The notes: generated from the sequence alone by a model not told the origin. Positions 12,258 to 23,015 are shown, numbered from the stretch's first letter. The stretch: DNA of 64,000 nucleotides from Cladosporium sp. IMV 00045 (GCA_001931905.2 MSJI02000941.1:1-64000); one strand, 5' to 3'. Translations and numbers: made by a program.

Positions 12258-12517
12258 TCTTGCGACGTGGAGGATGTGTCTCCGCCGAGTGGTTGCGCGA
12301 GTATCCCGGTGTGGTCGTGGTGCTGGCTTGTCTTCCTGACTGATGATGAACGTGAGCTTCAAGCAAGCGCAACATCTCCCAGCGGCGCCAAGCATCCAAC
12401 TTCAGGACAGCTTGACCATAACGATCACAAACAACCACGACTGAACGTTTGACAGCTGCACAACACGATTATTAGAGTCAATAATTCACCTTGGCTCATC
12501 CGAACCGATCGATCAAC
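12258..12517. promoter_or_regulatory. Shared divergent promoter EMC3/SPC2
   Basis: The 260 bp between the two start codons must hold both 5' UTRs and both promoters. No TATA box is obvious. Short divergent spacing suggests coordinated expression, which is inference only. Confidence 0.55.
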
Positions 12518-13236
12518 ATGGCTGACACCAAAATATCGCCGTACTCTCTGCCGGACCTCAAAAATACCACCGATGACGCGCTGGGCAATTATCTACGAGG
12601 CATTGGATTCAAGCAGGACAACAGCAAGACCGATATAAAGCTCGTCACTGGGTACTCGGCTGTGATCATCGCGGCAGCGACTTTTGTGGCAGACTACAAG
12701 CTCGGCTGGGAAGCAACCAAAGGCTGGACTGCTGTGGCAGTTGTTGCTTATGCGGTCCTGAACGGCTTCTTCACTTACTGGCTGTGGTTCGTCGAGAGTG
12801 GATTGGTGTTTGAGGGGATTAAGGATGGCAAGAAGGTATGATTTAATTCTGTCTAACATGACGGAACGAATAAGCTAATATTCCACAACAGGTGTCCATC
12901 CGCTCCAAGACTCAAAAGAACGACCCAACCTACTACCTCGACGTGACAACTTCCTCAACCTCCGACACGCCGAGCACGAGACAGATCAAAACTTCATTCA
13001 CGACTTGGTTCACGGCCGACGGATACTTCGTCGCTAAGCCTTTCCAGCAATGGCTCGCAAGCAGCGTCGATGCGGTTGGAGACGTGGATACCAAGAGCGC
13101 TCTGCGCGACGAGCGTGACGAGCTCGCAGCACCCGGCCCCAATACAGACTTCGTTGCTTCGGCTGCACTTGGCGAGACTCAGGCGACTGGCGCGGACACA
13201 GGAAAGAGCGGCAAGAAGACGAAGAAGAGAGGCTAG
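12518..13236 (+). CDS. SPC2: Signal peptidase complex subunit 2 (Spc2/SPCS2)
   Basis: Exons are 12518-12835 and 12892-13236, with a 56-nt phase-0 intron, giving 220 aa. The ATG at 12518 was chosen because the reading frame upstream has only a TTG. Residues about 45-65 (VTGYSAVIIAAATFVADYKLGW) and 70-92 (WTAVAVVAYAVLNGFFTYWLW) are the two transmembrane helices typical of SPC25/Spc2. The following region carries YYLDV and the TSFTTWFTADGYFV block seen in the family. The tail ends in a Lys-rich KSGKKTKKRG, consistent with an ER membrane protein with cytosolic ends. Spc2 is a non-catalytic subunit of the ER signal peptidase complex. Confidence 0.93.
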
Positions 13237-13384
13237 ACGGACAGATCAGTGGTTCGCGAAAGTAATACAGAGCAGAAATGATACCAAGTCGTCCCCGAAG
13301 AATTGATCTGCCAAAGAAGAATGAGAAGCAATGTCCTTCCACATCCTAACCTCACCCTCACCCTCATCCTCCTCACCTCATCTC

Positions 13385-13795
13385 TCACCACCCACCAAAC
13401 CACCCCAACAAACCACCCCCCAACCCCACCCCCACCAGCGCAAAAGGCCAATGATTCCACTCTCCCTCCCCATTCTGCATGCGCGTCACCCACCCATCCA
13501 CACTCGCCACAACCACGCCCGAAACGCTGAGCCAGCCCAATATCTCGCGGTGCCCGCAGTACCAGGCGATCAGCGTCGGCAGTCCGAAGGCGACGTTGCG
13601 CGCGCCGTAGATTCGAATCAGGTTGTCGACTAGGCGCTGCGCTTCTGCGTCCTTGGGAGGGCGGAAATGGAGCAGGTTGAGGGCGGTGCGGGGCCGCAGG
13701 ATCGCGTTGATGCCGAGGAGGGTGGGTGCGAGGCTGATCAGGGCGGCGGTGTTGGGGAGGACTGGGGAGGTGGGGGAGAGGATTGAGGGGGCCAT
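13385..13795 (-). CDS. DUF4267 integral membrane protein
   Basis: Single exon, 136 aa, ATG at 13795. The protein is almost entirely hydrophobic, with about four membrane segments: the N-terminal ALISLAPTLLGINAIL, a middle NVAFGLPTLIAWYCG, ILGWLSVSGVVVASVDG, and the C-terminal WPFALVGVGLGGGLLGWFGGW. The IYGARNVAFG motif is characteristic of DUF4267. Function is unknown in the family. It is convergent with SPC2, with 148 bp between stop codons. Confidence 0.85.
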   Translation of the reverse strand: MAPSILSPTSPVLPNTAALISLAPTLLGINAILRPRTALNLLHFRPPKDAEAQRLVDNLIRIYGARNVAFGLPTLIAWYCGHREILGWLSVSGVVVASVDGWVTRMQNGEGEWNHWPFALVGVGLGGGLLGWFGGW

Positions 13796-14472
13796 GTTTT
13801 GTTTTGGTGTTTGTTTGATGGAGTTGAAGATCTTGGTAATGTTTTCAGAGGTAGAATGGCGGGATCATTGTGTCTCGATGAAGACTGGTGATAGGAATAC
13901 GAACCGAATCATCGGGTGCCTTTCATGCCTTTTATGCTTCAAGCCTCGTTGATCATTTACTGTATACCGTTTGCGAATGCGCAGGGTGGCGCTGACTGAT
14001 GATGGAAAGGGCTAGTGCGAGCACGTGGTCACGATTATACTTGTTCGCAGTGTTTCCCCATGATCCTCAAGTAGAGAAGTACCAGAAGACACGAAGAAAT
14101 GTGTTTATCTTATAATGAATACCACTTCCCAGGGCACAGCTATCCCCGCCCCCAAGACCAAGAACCCCACGGTCTAGATCATCACCAACCAATTGGCCAC
14201 TTCAATTAGCCGGCTGAACTCCACCTCCACTTCCACATCGCGCTCTTTGAAGCCTCGCCCATCCCGTGACCACAAACGCCCCACCACGCCCTCCGAGTGG
14301 AGGACTCCACGGGACAATGTCATCCGACATGATGGTGATTTGGCAAATGCCGATGCCCGGTATCCCATGGGCTCGGTTACTGTAGGGCAACTTTTTTGAC
14401 GCTGTGATGTGAGATCCTCGACTTGAACAACATCAACTCCAAACAAAAGAACCCCCAATCCAGGCAAGAAGA
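13796..14472. other. Intergenic 677 bp
   Basis: Divergent spacer between the DUF4267 and SDR genes. No gene or structured element recognised. Confidence 0.5.
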
Positions 14473-15300
14473 ATGGGCCGCGACAACGACCTGCACGGCA
14501 AAGTCTTCGCCCTCACCGGCGGTGCATCAGGCATCGGGCTCGCGACCGCCCAGATCCTGCACGCCCGCGGCGCCAGCGTGGGAATCGGCGACATCGACCC
14601 AGCAGCGCTCGAAACCGCGGCCAAAACCTTCCCCCAAGACACCTCAGACCGCGTTCTCCTCTCCGAGCTGGACGTGAGCAAGCGCTCCTCCGTCGAATTT
14701 TGGATCTCCTCCATCGTCTCGAAATTCGGCCGCCTCGACGGCGCGGCCAACTGCGCCGGCGTCATCGGCAAGCACCACGGCACGCGGAAATTGGAGGACC
14801 TCGAGGACGAGCAGTGGGATCTCATCATTGGCGTCAATCTCACGGGCATGATGTACTGCATGCGAGCGGAGTTGGCGGCCATCAAGGGCCCCGGCAGCGT
14901 CGTTTGCGTGAGTTCCGTGCAGGGCAGTATTGGGTTCGCGAAGCATGCGGCGTACGCGGCGAGTAAGCATGGGATTCTGGGGTTGGTGAGGAGCGCGGCG
15001 AAGGAGGTGGGGGAGAGGGAGGTGAGGGTTAATGCTGTGAATCCGTGAGTTTTCTTCTGTTGGAACTGGGTTCTCGAGGTTGTCGTGCTAATTGTATTTG
15101 ATCGTAGGGGATCGATCGAGACGCCTTTGATGCATAAGCGCAATGCTTTGGAGGATGTCGATCAGTCTTATCATCCTACGCCTATCAATCGACTGGGAAC
15201 TTCGGAGGAGTGTGGGAATTTGATCGCATGGCTGTTGAGCGACGAGTCTACGTTTGTCACGGGAGCTACGTATTCCATTGATGGTGGCTGGGCATGTTAG
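14473..15300 (+). CDS. Short-chain dehydrogenase/reductase, classical type
   Basis: Exons are 14473-15044 and 15108-15300, with a 63-nt intron, giving 254 aa. The N-terminal TGGASGIG (residues about 17-24) is the glycine-rich NAD(P) motif. NCAG replaces the more usual NNAG near residue 94. The catalytic set is the Ser in SSVQG and YAASK (Tyr and Lys). VNAVNPGSIETP and the C-terminal FVTGATYSIDGGWA are standard classical SDR features. The acidic residue after beta-2 (GIGDID) hints at NAD rather than NADP preference. The substrate cannot be told. It is convergent with the GH43-like gene, about 108 bp apart. Confidence 0.9.
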
Positions 15301-15408
15301 ATGATTATTGACTGAAGGTGAGACAGCAGACGTGGAACGAAATGACAATGAAAATGTCTAAATGACTTTCACGAACTTTTCATAAGAATCGTCATCTACA
15401 CAAACTTC

Positions 15409-16398
15409 CTACTCCTGCGGCTGCGCCAGCTTGATCTTGCCCTGCTCATCATACACAATCTCCCTAATCTTAACGCAACGCAAGTGGTTCTTGCCGGAAA
15501 TGCTAGTGTCATGGTAGAAAAGGTACCACTTCCCCTTAAACTCGGCGATCGAATGGTGCGTAGTCCAACCCTTGACAGGCTCCAAAATGCGGTCCTGATA
15601 GGTGAAAGGGCCAAGAGGAGAATCTCCAATAGCGTACGCGAGGTAGTGCGTGTCGCCAGTCGAATAAGAGAAGTAGTACTTGCCATTGTACTTGTGCATC
15701 CAGGCGGCTTCAAAGAAGCGTCTGTCGTGCTTGCTGGCGTGGATCGGTTTGCCGTCCGTGTCGTTGAGGACGAGGTCTTGCACGCCGTTGGAGAAGGTGT
15801 GCATGTCGTCGCTAAGCTTCGCCACGCGAGGCATCAGCGCTGGCTCGTCGCCGGTGGCTTCCATGGTGGAGTAGGCTTCGCGCTTGAATTCGCCTGTTCG
15901 CCAGCACTGCAGTTGACCGCCCCAGATGCCGCCGAAGTAGAGGTAGGCTTGGCCATCGTCGTCGACGAAGCTCGCCGGGTCGATGCTGTAGCTGCCTGGG
16001 ATGGGTTCGGGGTCGGGCTTGAAGGGTCCTTCGGGTTGGTCGCTGACGGCGACGCCGATTCTGAAGATACCCTCCTTGTCTCGGGCAGGGTAGTAGAGGT
16101 AGTATTTGCCGTCTTTGGTGGCAGCGTCGGGGGCCCAGAGTTGCTTGCCAACCCAGGGGATGTCTTCGGCCTTGAGGGCGATGCCGTGGTCTGTGACTGG
16201 GCCCTCGACGTTGGGCATGGAGAAGACGTGGTAGTCGTTCATGTCATACTGGTCGCCATTATCGTTGTCCTCGATATCGGTCTCCCTGTCGTGCGAAGGA
16301 TAGATGTATAGCTTGCCGTTGAAAACATGTGCACTGGGGTCTGCCGTGAAGAGATGGGAAACGATAGGACTGGGGTCCTTTGCTGTAGGGTCGGTCAT
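15409..16398 (-). CDS. Glycoside hydrolase family 43-like enzyme, intracellular
   Basis: Single exon, 329 aa, ATG at 16398. It has a five-bladed beta-propeller type sequence with the three GH43 acidic positions: Asp20 in LFTADPSAHVF (base), Asp140 in SYSIDPASFVDDDG (pKa modulator) and Glu230 in RRFFEAAWMHK (acid). A His pair in TTHHSIAEFKGKWY matches the conserved metal-ligand His. GH43 enzymes act on arabinan, xylan or arabinoxylan oligosaccharides. There is no N-terminal signal peptide, so this copy probably cleaves imported oligosaccharides in the cytosol or acts after non-classical export. Exact specificity (beta-xylosidase, arabinofuranosidase or galactosidase) cannot be assigned. Confidence 0.88.
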   Translation of the reverse strand: MTDPTAKDPSPIVSHLFTADPSAHVFNGKLYIYPSHDRETDIEDNDNGDQYDMNDYHVFSMPNVEGPVTDHGIALKAEDIPWVGKQLWAPDAATKDGKYYLYYPARDKEGIFRIGVAVSDQPEGPFKPDPEPIPGSYSIDPASFVDDDGQAYLYFGGIWGGQLQCWRTGEFKREAYSTMEATGDEPALMPRVAKLSDDMHTFSNGVQDLVLNDTDGKPIHASKHDRRFFEAAWMHKYNGKYYFSYSTGDTHYLAYAIGDSPLGPFTYQDRILEPVKGWTTHHSIAEFKGKWYLFYHDTSISGKNHLRCVKIREIVYDEQGKIKLAQPQE

Positions 16399-17075
16399 TT
16401 TGGCGGAGGCGAGTGTGGTGTATGGAGATGCTTCAGATGAGACTCACAAGAGCGCCGACCATGTCCTTATACCTACCTGACTACCTTTCGAGCCGGCAAT
16501 TGAGGCGCGCAGAGCCTAGCCTGGAGGCTCTATTGTGTGTTTAGCCTAATGAGCTCTGGGTGGAGCTTGAAGACAGGACATGGTGGCAGTGATTTCTTGG
16601 GAGGTAAATGTGCCTGTACGGCGTCTAAGAGCCCCATGGAGCCTGAATAGCCTGCCATGAGGGATCCACAGCAATGGGAAATACCAAGACGGACTTCCTC
16701 GTGTTTGTGATGATGGTGTCGTTGAGAGAAAGTATTGGCGGTGCAAAGCCGAGGTTCATCGGAGCCCGCCAATCTGGAGGCGCAGCCGTGAAAGACGACA
16801 CTTGCGATTCGTTCTGCCAGCAACGTGAGGACGCGACATCTCTTCGACACTTTGATGTTGACGGTATTAGTTGAAGAAGATATGAAGATAAATTCGACGA
16901 CAGATACCTCGGCTTGCAGAGACAAAATGGCAACGGTCGATCTTGATGACATCAACAAATAGAAAACGTCATCATGAACCGGTAACATCATGGTGAAGTT
17001 GGTGCGCTACGATTAATCATCTGAAGCCCCATATAGTAGGTACATATCATTCTCCTCTAAATCAATCTTTCAGAA
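16399..17075. other. Intergenic 677 bp
   Basis: Divergent spacer between the GH43-like gene and an SDR gene. Short ORFs only; nothing recognised. Confidence 0.5.
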
Positions 17076-18252
17076 ATGTTATCCTTATTTGCAAAATCAG
17101 CACCAAGAGCAGTTCGACCACTAGCAACTACAGCCTCCAAACCAGCATTTCCTAACATCATCCAGAAAAGCACCATGTCTACTTGTAAGCCAAACAGTAC
17201 ACAACTCGCATCAATGCACACAAGCTGACATTGCACACAGCTCAACGAAACAACGAGCAGCTGAAGGCCACCTCACTCTTCGATGTCTCCCACCTTACCG
17301 CCGTCGTCACAGGAGGAGGAACTGGAATTGGGCTCATGATTACCCAAGCTTTGGTGTCGAACGGTGCTAAAGTGTACATCACCGGCAGGCGCAAGGAAGT
17401 TCTAGAGAGTACCGTCAAGGAATACAACACCGGTCCTGGTAGCTTGCACGCATTGCCTGGCGATGTCAGCACCAAAGAGGGAGCGATTCAGTTGTCCAAG
17501 GATTTGGAAGGCAAGGAGCCCAATGGCTTCCATCTTCTCGTCAACAACGCTGGTATTGCGAGGGATGACAACACGAAGTTCTGTAGGTTATGACTGTGTC
17601 AATGCGGCCACCCAAACCAGAGCATCGGCTAACACATCGACCACAGCCGCGAATGGTCAGCCCGACCTCACCGATGCCAACGCCATCAGCAAGCACTTCC
17701 TCCGCTCCGAAGACTCGCAATGGGCAGAGACGTTCAAAACCAACGTAACCGGTCAATACTTTATGGCGATGGCCATGCTGCCCCTACTCGCCAAAGGCCG
17801 CGACGTCACGCCCGGCTACACATCCCAAGTCGTCAACGTCAGCTCCATCAGCGGCCAGCTGAAAGGCTCCAGTAACGGCCAATTCGCCTACGCATCTTCC
17901 AAGGCGGCTTTGACCCACGTCAGCCGCATGCTGGCGACTACTTTCAAGGACTGCAAGGTCCGCGTCAACACCATCGCGCCGGGCATTTTCCCGTCTGAGA
18001 TGACTACTGGCAAGAGTGACGAGAAGAACAAGTCTGAGCTTTCGACTAAGATCGGTAACCCTGCTGGCAGGGGTGGCCATGATAGTGATATGGCTGCTAC
18101 GATTTTGCTTCTTGCGGGTAACGGAGGACTGTTCTACAATGAGCAGACTATGTACCCTGATGGAGGTGAGTGATCCATTGCTTCCATTAGCACTGAGTGA
18201 CTGGACTGACGATTCTGCAGGCTCTACTCTCGCCCAGCCGGCGTTCAAGTAA
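17076..18252 (+). CDS. SDR-family oxidoreductase with mitochondrial-type presequence
   Basis: Exons are 17076-17184, 17241-17582, 17647-18165 and 18221-18252 (introns 56, 64 and 55 nt), giving 333 aa. The SDR core shows TGGGTGIG (cofactor loop), NNAGIARDD, the Ser of NVSSISG, YASSK (Tyr/Lys) and VNTIAPGIFPSEM, closest to the fungal 3-oxoacyl-ACP-reductase/RhlG-like group. The first 33 residues, starting MLSLFAKSAPRAVRPLATTA, are rich in Arg, Ser and Ala with no acids, a typical matrix-targeting peptide. An internal in-frame ATG at 17175 in a good context (caccATG) would give a protein without the presequence. The last exon is only 32 nt. The substrate is not known. Confidence 0.88.
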
Positions 18253-18598
18253 CGAATTGACGACTGCTACTGTACTGTACAGCCATATCTAATAAAATTG
18301 TTCTGCACAAGTCTTGCACACGCAACTAATTATGGACCCTGCTGTTACAAAAGCCCGTCATTTGAGTGAGAGCGATGATCAACTCACATGAAATATATAT
18401 GCTGCTTCCTGCCTGCACATGATGTACGAATTGCCGATTGAGCTCTAACTCGCCAATCCGTTCTTTATTATCGATTAACTCAATAGTCACCAAACACACT
18501 AGCAGTCATTGCGAGTGCTCCCGTTCCAAATCCGGCGATGAAAGAATCACATGGATTCTAAGATATCATGAAAGAATCTCTTTGAGCTTCCAGGAACA
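18253..18598. other. Intergenic 346 bp
   Basis: A-T-rich spacer between two plus-strand genes. No gene seen. Confidence 0.5.
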
Positions 18599-19600
18599 AT
18601 GAGCCCTATCTTCGAGCTATGGATTCCAAACTCGCTCCATCGACGCGAATGTGCGCAACATTCCCTCGCCGCAGGTATGAGCGACTATAACGATATTGCC
18701 CGAGCCATCTACGCCTCCGCCGCTGCGAGGCCGACTCGCCATCTCCCACGCCTGCAAGAGATCAGACCACAAAATGCATCACCAGACGAAACCACATTCG
18801 CGCCCAAAGAGCAGATCAATGTGGAAACCTGGACCTCAAATGTCAACTATGGCGCAATATTCCTCGCAACCATTCTCGGTGGATGGATGATCTACTGGCA
18901 CTATCGAGCTGAACTACAAAACCTCTTCCGCAACAGGACTGGTTCCACACGAGCGATTTCGTTCGTCTTCAGCCGCCTCGCGCTCGGTCTTGAACTCTTC
19001 ATCATTGCAATATTAGGGCTCATAGCCCAAGCCGTTCTGTACACCAAAAGAGCAATAGCAAGCTCCTACCGAAAATGCCGTCTTGCCATAGCTCGCACTG
19101 TCGAAAAGGGACTCGAGCGAGGCGCTGCGTCGTTCTCGCGGTATTACGATACCATTGATCATTCTCCAAGGGCGAACCACGTCCGCCAACGTCTCCGATA
19201 TGCCCACGCTTGGTCTGGAAAATACCTCCCATACCCGATCTCGATTGCCATCCTTGTGATGTCCTGCTTCAAGCCTCCAGAGTTCAATCGTGCTTCTGCG
19301 GATATTTTGCCCCCTCCTCCTGACTGGGTTGTCAAAGCTCAGAATCGCCTTCGCGACGTGAGCAGCTTTCACTATACGTCGGCTGTTGTGGAGTTGGGGA
19401 CCGGATATCGGAGGGAAGAAAGGCAGCATGACTTAATTCCGAATCACGTGGGTGTTGAACAAGAGCCTGGCATATCGTCCTCGGTCTCTGGGAGCAAGTG
19501 TCTTTGGCTCACTGACTCCATGGGCGGGATTGAGGCGTCGGGTGAGACCGCGAGAGAGACTGCTGTTGTTGCTTACAGCGTCGCTCTCGGTCAACCGTAG
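18599..19600 (+). CDS. Hypothetical membrane protein
   Basis: Single exon, 333 aa, ATG at 18599; a second in-frame Met at residue 27 (MSDYNDIARA) is an equally plausible start. Hydrophobic segments lie near residues 82-101 (VNYGAIFLATILGGWMIYW) and 126-148 (LALGLELFIIAILGLIAQAVLY), with a weaker one near 213-226 (YPISIAILVMSCF). Basic, helical stretches lie between the second and third. The C-terminal 100 residues are polar. No known domain. The neighbours give no clue to its role. Confidence 0.6.
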   Translation: MSPIFELWIPNSLHRRECAQHSLAAGMSDYNDIARAIYASAAARPTRHLPRLQEIRPQNASPDETTFAPKEQINVETWTSNVNYGAIFLATILGGWMIYWHYRAELQNLFRNRTGSTRAISFVFSRLALGLELFIIAILGLIAQAVLYTKRAIASSYRKCRLAIARTVEKGLERGAASFSRYYDTIDHSPRANHVRQRLRYAHAWSGKYLPYPISIAILVMSCFKPPEFNRASADILPPPPDWVVKAQNRLRDVSSFHYTSAVVELGTGYRREERQHDLIPNHVGVEQEPGISSSVSGSKCLWLTDSMGGIEASGETARETAVVAYSVALGQP

Positions 19601-20339
19601 GATTGCTTTGTTGCAATCTGCGGAAAGAGATGGAGATATTTGATTGCGAACATTTTTCTTTTGGCGTTGGCGTGTCACAAGACATACAATACTGTACATA
19701 TTGCAAAACTTACCTGCCATCGAATTTGGACAAACAAAGCCTGGAATGCAGGTCGACATGCAAGCGTGTACCTGAATTGTTTCATCACGATCGAGCGCTG
19801 ATTTTGTCTGCTCATAGAATACGAGTGTATCTGACACCATATCATGTAGTTCGCACAATTGAGCCAATTCATGCTCCCCCTTGATACCCTTAGCAAGTTC
19901 TCGCAGAGCGCCAGACCATATTGATGAAGGTCGGCTCTCACCAAAGAACCATCATTTTTCCAATGACCAAAAAAGATGTCGCAAAACCTTCACATCCTCT
20001 AATTGAGACAATTGCACCGCGGCTAAAAGCCAACCGTCGGCCTCATTGTGACACAATCCTCCCAATCCGGCAAAAAGCTCAACACTTCCCGCCTTGATTC
20101 TTTGTGTCGCCGCCCAATCCTGCCGCGCTCAGCCGTCACACTGGCCCGCGAGCACAAAGAAACCAAGGCAGAACAGACAACAGTCTCATCATGTGTCTTC
20201 TTTCGCCTCACAGGCCGCGTGATCGTCTTCACCGCTACGCAGTTGAAGCAAACATCTCAGTCCCTCGTCAATACAAGGGCGATCGGCCAGATTTCATCCC
20301 TTGCATCGGCAGGTCGGCATTCCTTGACTTACCGTCACT
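19601..20339. other. Intergenic 739 bp
   Basis: Overlapping short ORFs on both strands without domain content; probably 3' UTR plus the promoter of the next gene. Confidence 0.5.
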
Positions 20340-23015
20340 ATGTTCGCCCCACCGCCGACGGCCACTCTTTCGCGGGCAGAGATCCAAGCTCGTCGCGCCC
20401 AGCTTCAAGCAAAACGTGCCAGTGGCGGAACGAGTATTGGAAGCGTGAACGAATTGCAAAAGACGGATTCGCATGATTCCAAGCAGGAGGAAAAGAAGAA
20501 GAAGAACAGTCGCTTTTCGAACAAAAGAGAAGTCGAAGAGATCCGTGAGACAGACAAGGATGCATGGAAAATCAAAAGGATTCCAAGCAAAGGGAAAGGG
20601 AAGTCGGTCGGTGAAGGAGGAAGCAGGACGAGTTTACCTACCACTTTGCTACCGCCGCCGCCACCACCACCTGGCCCTCCGAGTCTGGGCGCTGGTAGTG
20701 ATGCTGGAAGCTTTGTCGATTCGATGAAGAGTAGTGGGAGTGGCACGGGGCATGCTTCTAGAGGCAAACCACCTCCGCCGAAACGACCAGCAAGGCCTTC
20801 GGGAGAGATGTTTCTGAGCCCTCCCCTGTCGTCAACGTCGGACTCATTCCCTCGCGCTCTCACGCCTGAATCGCTGGCGACGAGTTCGTTTCGTAGCGCG
20901 AGTCCTGCCACACCACTACCTTTCCAGGCGCCTCCTCCAATTCCTGGTGCTTTCCCACAGCAACCAAGTCCAGTTCCAAGCCCTCTAGCCAGCATCTCGA
21001 GGCCGCCACCACTCCCAAGCCCACCGCTGAAAGTGGGCCCTGCCTCACCACCACCGGACACCCCTCCACCGCCAGTGCCTGAAAAGTCGCCACTGCGACT
21101 GCAACGGGCAACACGTCCAAACTCGCATCCAGTCAAGCCGACAATACCAAAGGCCACCGCGCCCAAGAAGCAACACACGCTGTCGACAGACGCGGCGCTG
21201 AACTCCGCAATGGCGGGTCTCAGAATGCAAGACCCCATCATGAAGGGCCAAAAAACAGGTGAGCAACAACGTCCACCTCGCCCCTCACGCGCGACCACCG
21301 CGCCTGCCGAGATATCTGTTCTGACTGGAATCAAGCCTATGCAAATCCGGAAACCGGCGGGAAGCGGAGCGATGTCTTCATCGCGAAGTGGGACTGGGAG
21401 TAGTAAACCTGCTGCCGGCGGAGCCATGAGAAGCCCACCTTCTCCGAAAGGCATGCTTACCGTAGCGAGGCCGCAGAAGGTTGGAAAGCAAGGGCTTCAG
21501 AGGCAGGTGGTCAGCCATCATCGGCGAACGAGTTCTGGCTCTTCCGCGCGCAAAAGAGCAAAGAAAAGAGCAGAAAATGCAGCATCTCTTGTCGCTCCAA
21601 AAACCCGCAAGGCGAAGAAGGGGGAGACGTTAGCAATGCTCCAAACTTCTGGCTTCTTCAGCAATGCCATTGGAGTCATCTATAACCCCAAGAATCCAAA
21701 CGTGAACGTTCAGATGCCACCAGCGGCCAAGTTTCTGGACAAGGATCTGCCAGATACACCGAACAGTATCGTCCCGACGCCGACGGAGCTATACCAAACT
21801 CCACGGAACTCCCTCATTGCGGCCAACAAGAGCCGGTTGAGTGGTGGAAGCGTGAAGCGTAGTCCGCTCTCCATTGTCACGGAGACAGATCCCAAGTCCA
21901 ACAGCACGCCAACCCCACTTCCACCAGCATCAGCATCAGACGAAGTGTCTCCATATCGCCTGACCACTATCCTGGAAGACAAGTCTTTGTCTGAGAACTC
22001 GCCTCCAGCTTCAGGGACAACAACACCGGTGGCTACACAGATTCACCTCCGCGGCGGCTCGGTCGTGACTGTCACGCCATCGGAGCTTACGGCATGGCAA
22101 CGATCAATATACATCCAGGGTCCCATCCGGTTGCCTAAGCCTGTCATTCTCCCGCGCAAGAATAGTGTTGCGAGCATGGAACCTTTCCAAGAGGCGATCG
22201 ATCGAGTCTACCAGAACGCGCTGTTCGTTCCGAGACGCAGGAGCGATGATGCAATGGTTGATGACGTCTGTGAATTCTTCGACGAGTTCGGATTCGATGA
22301 TATCGAATTCGATGGTGACCTGCTTGCGGCGGAGCGCACAGGTGAGGACGCGGTTGATGACATGGAAGTTGACGAGGAAGATGAGACCATCGATCGTGGG
22401 ACCGAACAATTCACCACGCCACCTGGATCTCCCACAGTGGAAGATATCAGCCCCATCGAGAAATTTGTGGCACAGGACGTGGCAGAAGGTCTGATGGCCA
22501 GATCGCCGTCGCTAACCGTTCCTGAGATAAGCATAGAGGTACCGCCGGTGGAGACCGAGGAGACGCTTCGTGCACGAGGCATTGCGCGCCTGTCACATAA
22601 CTCGTCTGGCAAAAGCTCCGAATCGTTACGGAAAAGCTCGGTTCGTAGAGCATCACAGTCACCGACCGTTTCAAGGCGAACTTCTGTCGTGGCGTCTGGA
22701 TTGTTACTCGACACACAGGCGACAACACTGCCATTGTTGCCACCACCAGAGGAGAGCATGTTAGATGCGGTTCTCGAAGCCAGTCATGGCGAAGAAGCAG
22801 ATCGGGCGGAGGAACCGGTCGTCGAGGGAGATGCTGGTGGCATGGATTGGGATGATGATGATGATGTTGAAGAGACTGATGTCGGTGCTTCTTGGATGTC
22901 TCCGACTGTGAAGCGGAAGAAACATGGTTTAGATCGTGGATTGCTCGGGAGGGAGAAGAAGAATCCTGTGGCGAAGATGAGGCGGTTCGTTGCAACCGCC
23001 ACCACGATTCTGTGA
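20340..23015 (+). CDS. Large disordered proline/serine-rich protein
   Basis: Single exon, 891 aa, ATG at 20340. The N-terminus (residues 1-30) has a short basic helix, LSRAEIQARRAQLQAKR. A Lys-rich stretch (EEKKKKNSRF) follows, and then a proline run (LLPPPPPPPGPP) near 103-113. Residues 120-420 are Pro/Ser-rich with repeated PPP and PSP motifs that could bind SH3 or profilin-type partners. Acidic patches occur in the C-terminal third (FFDEFGFDDIEFDGD and DWDDDDDVEE), and the end is basic. No catalytic domain is visible. The pattern suggests a scaffold for actin or polarity, but this is speculation. A long antisense ORF at 20405-21454 is a shadow of the Pro-rich codons. Confidence 0.7.
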   Translation: MFAPPPTATLSRAEIQARRAQLQAKRASGGTSIGSVNELQKTDSHDSKQEEKKKKNSRFSNKREVEEIRETDKDAWKIKRIPSKGKGKSVGEGGSRTSLPTTLLPPPPPPPGPPSLGAGSDAGSFVDSMKSSGSGTGHASRGKPPPPKRPARPSGEMFLSPPLSSTSDSFPRALTPESLATSSFRSASPATPLPFQAPPPIPGAFPQQPSPVPSPLASISRPPPLPSPPLKVGPASPPPDTPPPPVPEKSPLRLQRATRPNSHPVKPTIPKATAPKKQHTLSTDAALNSAMAGLRMQDPIMKGQKTGEQQRPPRPSRATTAPAEISVLTGIKPMQIRKPAGSGAMSSSRSGTGSSKPAAGGAMRSPPSPKGMLTVARPQKVGKQGLQRQVVSHHRRTSSGSSARKRAKKRAENAASLVAPKTRKAKKGETLAMLQTSGFFSNAIGVIYNPKNPNVNVQMPPAAKFLDKDLPDTPNSIVPTPTELYQTPRNSLIAANKSRLSGGSVKRSPLSIVTETDPKSNSTPTPLPPASASDEVSPYRLTTILEDKSLSENSPPASGTTTPVATQIHLRGGSVVTVTPSELTAWQRSIYIQGPIRLPKPVILPRKNSVASMEPFQEAIDRVYQNALFVPRRRSDDAMVDDVCEFFDEFGFDDIEFDGDLLAAERTGEDAVDDMEVDEEDETIDRGTEQFTTPPGSPTVEDISPIEKFVAQDVAEGLMARSPSLTVPEISIEVPPVETEETLRARGIARLSHNSSGKSSESLRKSSVRRASQSPTVSRRTSVVASGLLLDTQATTLPLLPPPEESMLDAVLEASHGEEADRAEEPVVEGDAGGMDWDDDDDVEETDVGASWMSPTVKRKKHGLDRGLLGREKKNPVAKMRRFVATATTIL

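Noticed and set aside
15484..16311. 275-codon plus-strand ORF opposite the GH43-like gene
   Set aside because: Shadow of a gene with a clear catalytic signature on the minus strand; Val-rich and featureless.
20405..21454. 349-codon ORF antisense to the disordered-protein gene
   Set aside because: Its Gly-rich reading is the complement of proline and serine codons in the sense gene; no independent features.
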